In this document: positions 6,095 through 8,365 of the stretch, in pieces
Numbering within the stretch: position 1 is the first letter of the stretch
Layout of the letters: the number at the start of each line of letters is the position of its first letter
Source of the DNA: an uncultured Rikenellaceae bacterium
Lineage (GTDB): Bacteria; Bacteroidota; Bacteroidia; Bacteroidales; Rikenellaceae
Assembly (NCBI GenBank): GCA_949284665.1
Contig: CASDWR010000161.1
Span: 1 to 8,365 of the forward strand
Reading direction: 5' to 3'
DNA length: 8,365 bases
Position numbers and translations under genes: made by a program
Notes under the pieces: model-generated
Told to the model about the DNA's origin: nothing
Databases searched by the model: none
What the model saw: only the letters and a program-made list of their open reading frames with translations

Positions 6095-7153
6095 ATGCCG
6101 AAAATCATGTTCGCGGCATTTTTGCTGCTGTTCGGATGTGCCGGGTGTGGAAGACGCAGTTCTGTGCAGACATCCTCCGTAAGACCTGTTAAGATATATG
6201 AAGTGACTCCGGATCGTTTTATCGAGCGGAGTTTTGCCGGACTTGCCGGTGCTGATGAAGCATCGAATCTGGCTTTCAAGATAGCCGGACAGGTTATCAT
6301 GTTCGATGTGAGCGAGGGGGAAAGCGTGGAACGCAACCGGGTGCTTGCCGAAATCAATCCACGCGACTATCAACTCACGGCACAAGCGGCCCTGTCGGCA
6401 TATCAGACAGCCCGGGCGCGCCTCGATCGATGTGAACGCCTGTTGAAACATCAGGCAATTTCCAGACAGGAATACGAATTGGCTCAGACAGCCTTTATCG
6501 AGGCACAGTCGAACTATGAAAATGCGAAGGGCGTACTTTCGGATACCAGGTTGCTTGCGCCTTTTGCGGGGATTGTCGAAAAAAAATACGTAGATCTTTA
6601 CCAGCGCATCCAACCAGGCGAGACGATCGTGAGACTGGTTAATCCGGTTTCCCGAAGTGTGAAATTCACCATGCCCGAAAGCGGTATTCCGTTGCTTCGG
6701 GGAAAGGATAAACAGTTTCGTGTCGAATTTGACAACTATGAGGGTGTTTGGTTTTCGGCCCGACTGAAAGATTATGTCCTTTCGTCAACCGATGGTATGG
6801 GCGTACCTGTGTCGTTGAACCTCGACGATGAGCGTTTGAAAGAGGCAGGGAACCGATATATCATCACGCCGGGGATGTCGTGTACGATCGTGATGAGTGT
6901 TGAAGGATCGGAACGTCCGAACGGAGTGGCTGTGCCTCTGACAGCGATTTATGCCCCGGTCGAAGGAGGAACCTATGTATGGGTGCTCGATTCCTCTGAT
7001 CATGTAAATCGTCGGCCAGTGGTGCTCGGCGAAATATTCGGTATCGATATGGTTTCGATTGCGGAAGGTTTGTCGGCCGGAGACAGGGTGGTTACGGCTG
7101 GTGTGTACCGACTTCATGATGGAGAACAGGTGAAAATTCTGGGGGATAAATAG
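6095..7153 (+). CDS. RND efflux periplasmic adaptor subunit (membrane fusion protein), probable lipoprotein
   Basis: Periplasmic adaptor linking an inner-membrane RND pump to an outer-membrane channel. With the ATG at 6095 the protein has 352 residues and begins MPKIMFAAFLLLFGC, a lipoprotein signal whose lipobox LFGC puts the lipidated Cys at residue 15. The residues after it (AGCGRRSS) lack an acidic surface-export signal, so periplasmic inner-membrane anchoring is expected. Domains in order: half-lipoyl domain (58-90, AFKIAGQVIMFDVSEGESV), short alpha-hairpin (about 92-152), second half-lipoyl (TRLLAPFAGIVEKKYVDL, 151-168), beta-barrel (about 187-270), and membrane-proximal domain (275-348, VPLTAIYAPVEGGTYVWVLD). 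An in-frame ATG at 6074 and a TTG at 6068 would add 7 and 9 residues including DD, which suits a signal peptide less well; the real start could still be 6074. It lies 14 nt upstream of the pump gene. The substrate cannot be read from the sequence. Confidence 0.92.
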   Translation: MPKIMFAAFLLLFGCAGCGRRSSVQTSSVRPVKIYEVTPDRFIERSFAGLAGADEASNLAFKIAGQVIMFDVSEGESVERNRVLAEINPRDYQLTAQAALSAYQTARARLDRCERLLKHQAISRQEYELAQTAFIEAQSNYENAKGVLSDTRLLAPFAGIVEKKYVDLYQRIQPGETIVRLVNPVSRSVKFTMPESGIPLLRGKDKQFRVEFDNYEGVWFSARLKDYVLSSTDGMGVPVSLNLDDERLKEAGNRYIITPGMSCTIVMSVEGSERPNGVAVPLTAIYAPVEGGTYVWVLDSSDHVNRRPVVLGEIFGIDMVSIAEGLSAGDRVVTAGVYRLHDGEQVKILGDK

Positions 7154-7154
7154 G

Positions 7155-7160
7155 GGAGGA
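7155..7160 (+). promoter_or_regulatory. Strong Shine-Dalgarno site for the RND pump gene
   Basis: GGAGGA lies 7 nt before the ATG at 7168, just after the adaptor's TAG at 7151-7153. Most other starts in this window lack so clear a site and instead have A-rich leaders; the flavoprotein gene at 585 is a partial exception. The site settles the start of the pump gene. Confidence 0.75.
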
Positions 7161-7167
7161 AGAAATC

Positions 7168-8365
7168 ATGACGAGTTTACCCGAATATTCTTTGAAACAC
7201 GGCAAAGTGATTTGGTTTTTTCTTGCCGTAATGTTTATCGGAGGCATCTGGTCGTTCCGCACATTGGGGAAAAAAGAGGATGCGCCGTTCGTAATTAAAA
7301 GTGCATCGTTGGTAACGAGGTATCCGGGAGCAATGCCGGAAGATGTGGAGTCCTTGATTACGGAGCCTATCGAACGGGAAGTGCAGTCCATGCGCAACAT
7401 CCACAAGATTACTTCGGAATCTTATTATGGATTATCGAAAATCATGGTGGAACTGGAACCGTCTACGCCGGGACGAGAAATTCCTCAGATGTGGAATGAA
7501 TTGAGACGCAAGGTACTCGATGTGCAGCCCAAACTTCCTGCAGGAGCATCGCAAATCAGCGTTGGAGACGATTTTGGCGATGTGTACGGAATATATTACG
7601 GATTGAGTGCCGGAGAGGGGTACGATTACGAGGAATTGCGTTATTGGGCACAGTTGATTAAACGCAAGGTGGCGATGATCGAAGGCGTGCAAAAGATAAC
7701 CCTTTTCGGTGAACGGAGTCCGGTAGTGGATGTTTATATCAGTTTGTCGGCCTTGAGCAACTTTTCGCTCAAGCCGGAAACAGTGATTGGGGTGTTGAGT
7801 GCTCAGAATACATTGGTGGGAAATGGCGAGAAACTGGCTGACGAGATACAGATTCGAATTTTGGAAGGAGGGACATATCGGTCTTTGAGCGATATAGCCA
7901 ATCAGATATTGACTTCTCCCGACGGGAAACAGATCCGGTTGGGGGACATAGCCCGGGTGGAAAGAGGTTATACGGAACCGCCCGAAACCCTGATGCGCAT
8001 CAATGGACGCATGGGGATCGGTATCGGAATCTCTACGGCCTCGGACAAGGATGTGGTGCGTACCGGTGCCCAGGTACGGACATGTCTCGATCAGTTGGTG
8101 TCAAACATGCCGGTAGGGATAGAACTGGTGACGCTATATCCGGAAGATGAAATCGCCCGACAGGCCAATAACGTTTTTGCCCTGAATCTGTCCGCATCGG
8201 TGGGAATCGTGATTTTGGTTATCATGCTCGTGATGGGTTTGCGTTCGGGAATCCTGATCGGGTCGTCTCTTCTCTTTTCCATTGGTGGCACGTTGTTGCT
8301 GATGGGACCGTTAGGGGAGGGGTTGAACCGAACTTCATTGGCGGGATTCATTATTGCCATGGGAA
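7168..8365 (+). CDS. RND efflux pump permease, HAE1-type (N-terminal 399 residues; 3' end cut)
   Basis: Inner-membrane, proton-driven export pump that works as a trimer with the adaptor encoded just upstream. The frame is open from ATG 7168 to the right edge (399 codons plus one base) of an expected 1000-1050. Visible: TM1 at about 13-30 (VIWFFLAVMFIGGIWSFRTL); the start of the first periplasmic loop, TRYPGAMPEDVESLITEPIE, the usual RND porter opening; KVAMIEGVQKITLFGE (about 168-183); and then TM2 (about 340-358), TM3 (about 366-382) and the start of TM4 at 391 (SLAGFIIAMG). The helix positions match AcrB closely. The window stops a few residues before the proton-relay acidic pair expected in TM4. 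The sequence looks like a multidrug/HAE1 pump and not a CusA metal pump, but the missing TM4 leaves this open. A TolC-like channel gene may follow. Confidence 0.93.
   Translation, partial: MTSLPEYSLKHGKVIWFFLAVMFIGGIWSFRTLGKKEDAPFVIKSASLVTRYPGAMPEDVESLITEPIEREVQSMRNIHKITSESYYGLSKIMVELEPSTPGREIPQMWNELRRKVLDVQPKLPAGASQISVGDDFGDVYGIYYGLSAGEGYDYEELRYWAQLIKRKVAMIEGVQKITLFGERSPVVDVYISLSALSNFSLKPETVIGVLSAQNTLVGNGEKLADEIQIRILEGGTYRSLSDIANQILTSPDGKQIRLGDIARVERGYTEPPETLMRINGRMGIGIGISTASDKDVVRTGAQVRTCLDQLVSNMPVGIELVTLYPEDEIARQANNVFALNLSASVGIVILVIMLVMGLRSGILIGSSLLFSIGGTLLLMGPLGEGLNRTSLAGFIIAMG

Overview
The window is a dense, single-direction stretch of bacterial chromosome. All eight recognisable genes are on the + strand, and the longest gap is about 72 bases. 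Best guess at origin is a Bacteroidota member, possibly a Rikenellaceae/Alistipes-like gut bacterium. This rests on protein flavour, on A-rich leaders with little Shine-Dalgarno signal at most starts, and on a BT_3928-type DoxX membrane protein. The phylum is fairly likely; the family is a guess.

Bases 1-4142 are a SUF iron-sulfur cluster assembly operon: the 3' end of sufB, a small flavoprotein gene, sufC, sufD and sufS. Spacing is tight (24 nt, a 7-nt overlap, 17 nt and 2 nt). SufB, SufC and SufD form the scaffold/ATPase complex. SufS takes sulfur from cysteine. Every catalytic residue I could check against the E. coli numbering is present. No SufE or SufU sulfur-transfer partner is visible. 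The unusual member is the 190-residue protein between sufB and sufC. It looks like an iron-sulfur flavoprotein (ISF), with a flavodoxin-like fold and a compact four-cysteine motif, and it could supply electrons for cluster assembly.

Bases 4215-6021 hold tmk (dTMP kinase) and, 13 nt later, a DoxX-like polytopic membrane protein with paired cysteines. Both could be read through from suf or from a weak promoter I cannot identify.

From about 6074 to the right edge lies the start of an RND efflux operon: a lipoprotein-type periplasmic adaptor, then the first 399 codons of an HAE1-type RND pump, cut by the window end. The outer-membrane channel gene is not visible.

I found no tRNA, rRNA, CRISPR, insertion sequence, phage gene, convincing terminator or canonical Bacteroidota promoter. 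The region reads mostly as ordinary core genome. The ISF-like gene inside suf is the observation most worth following.
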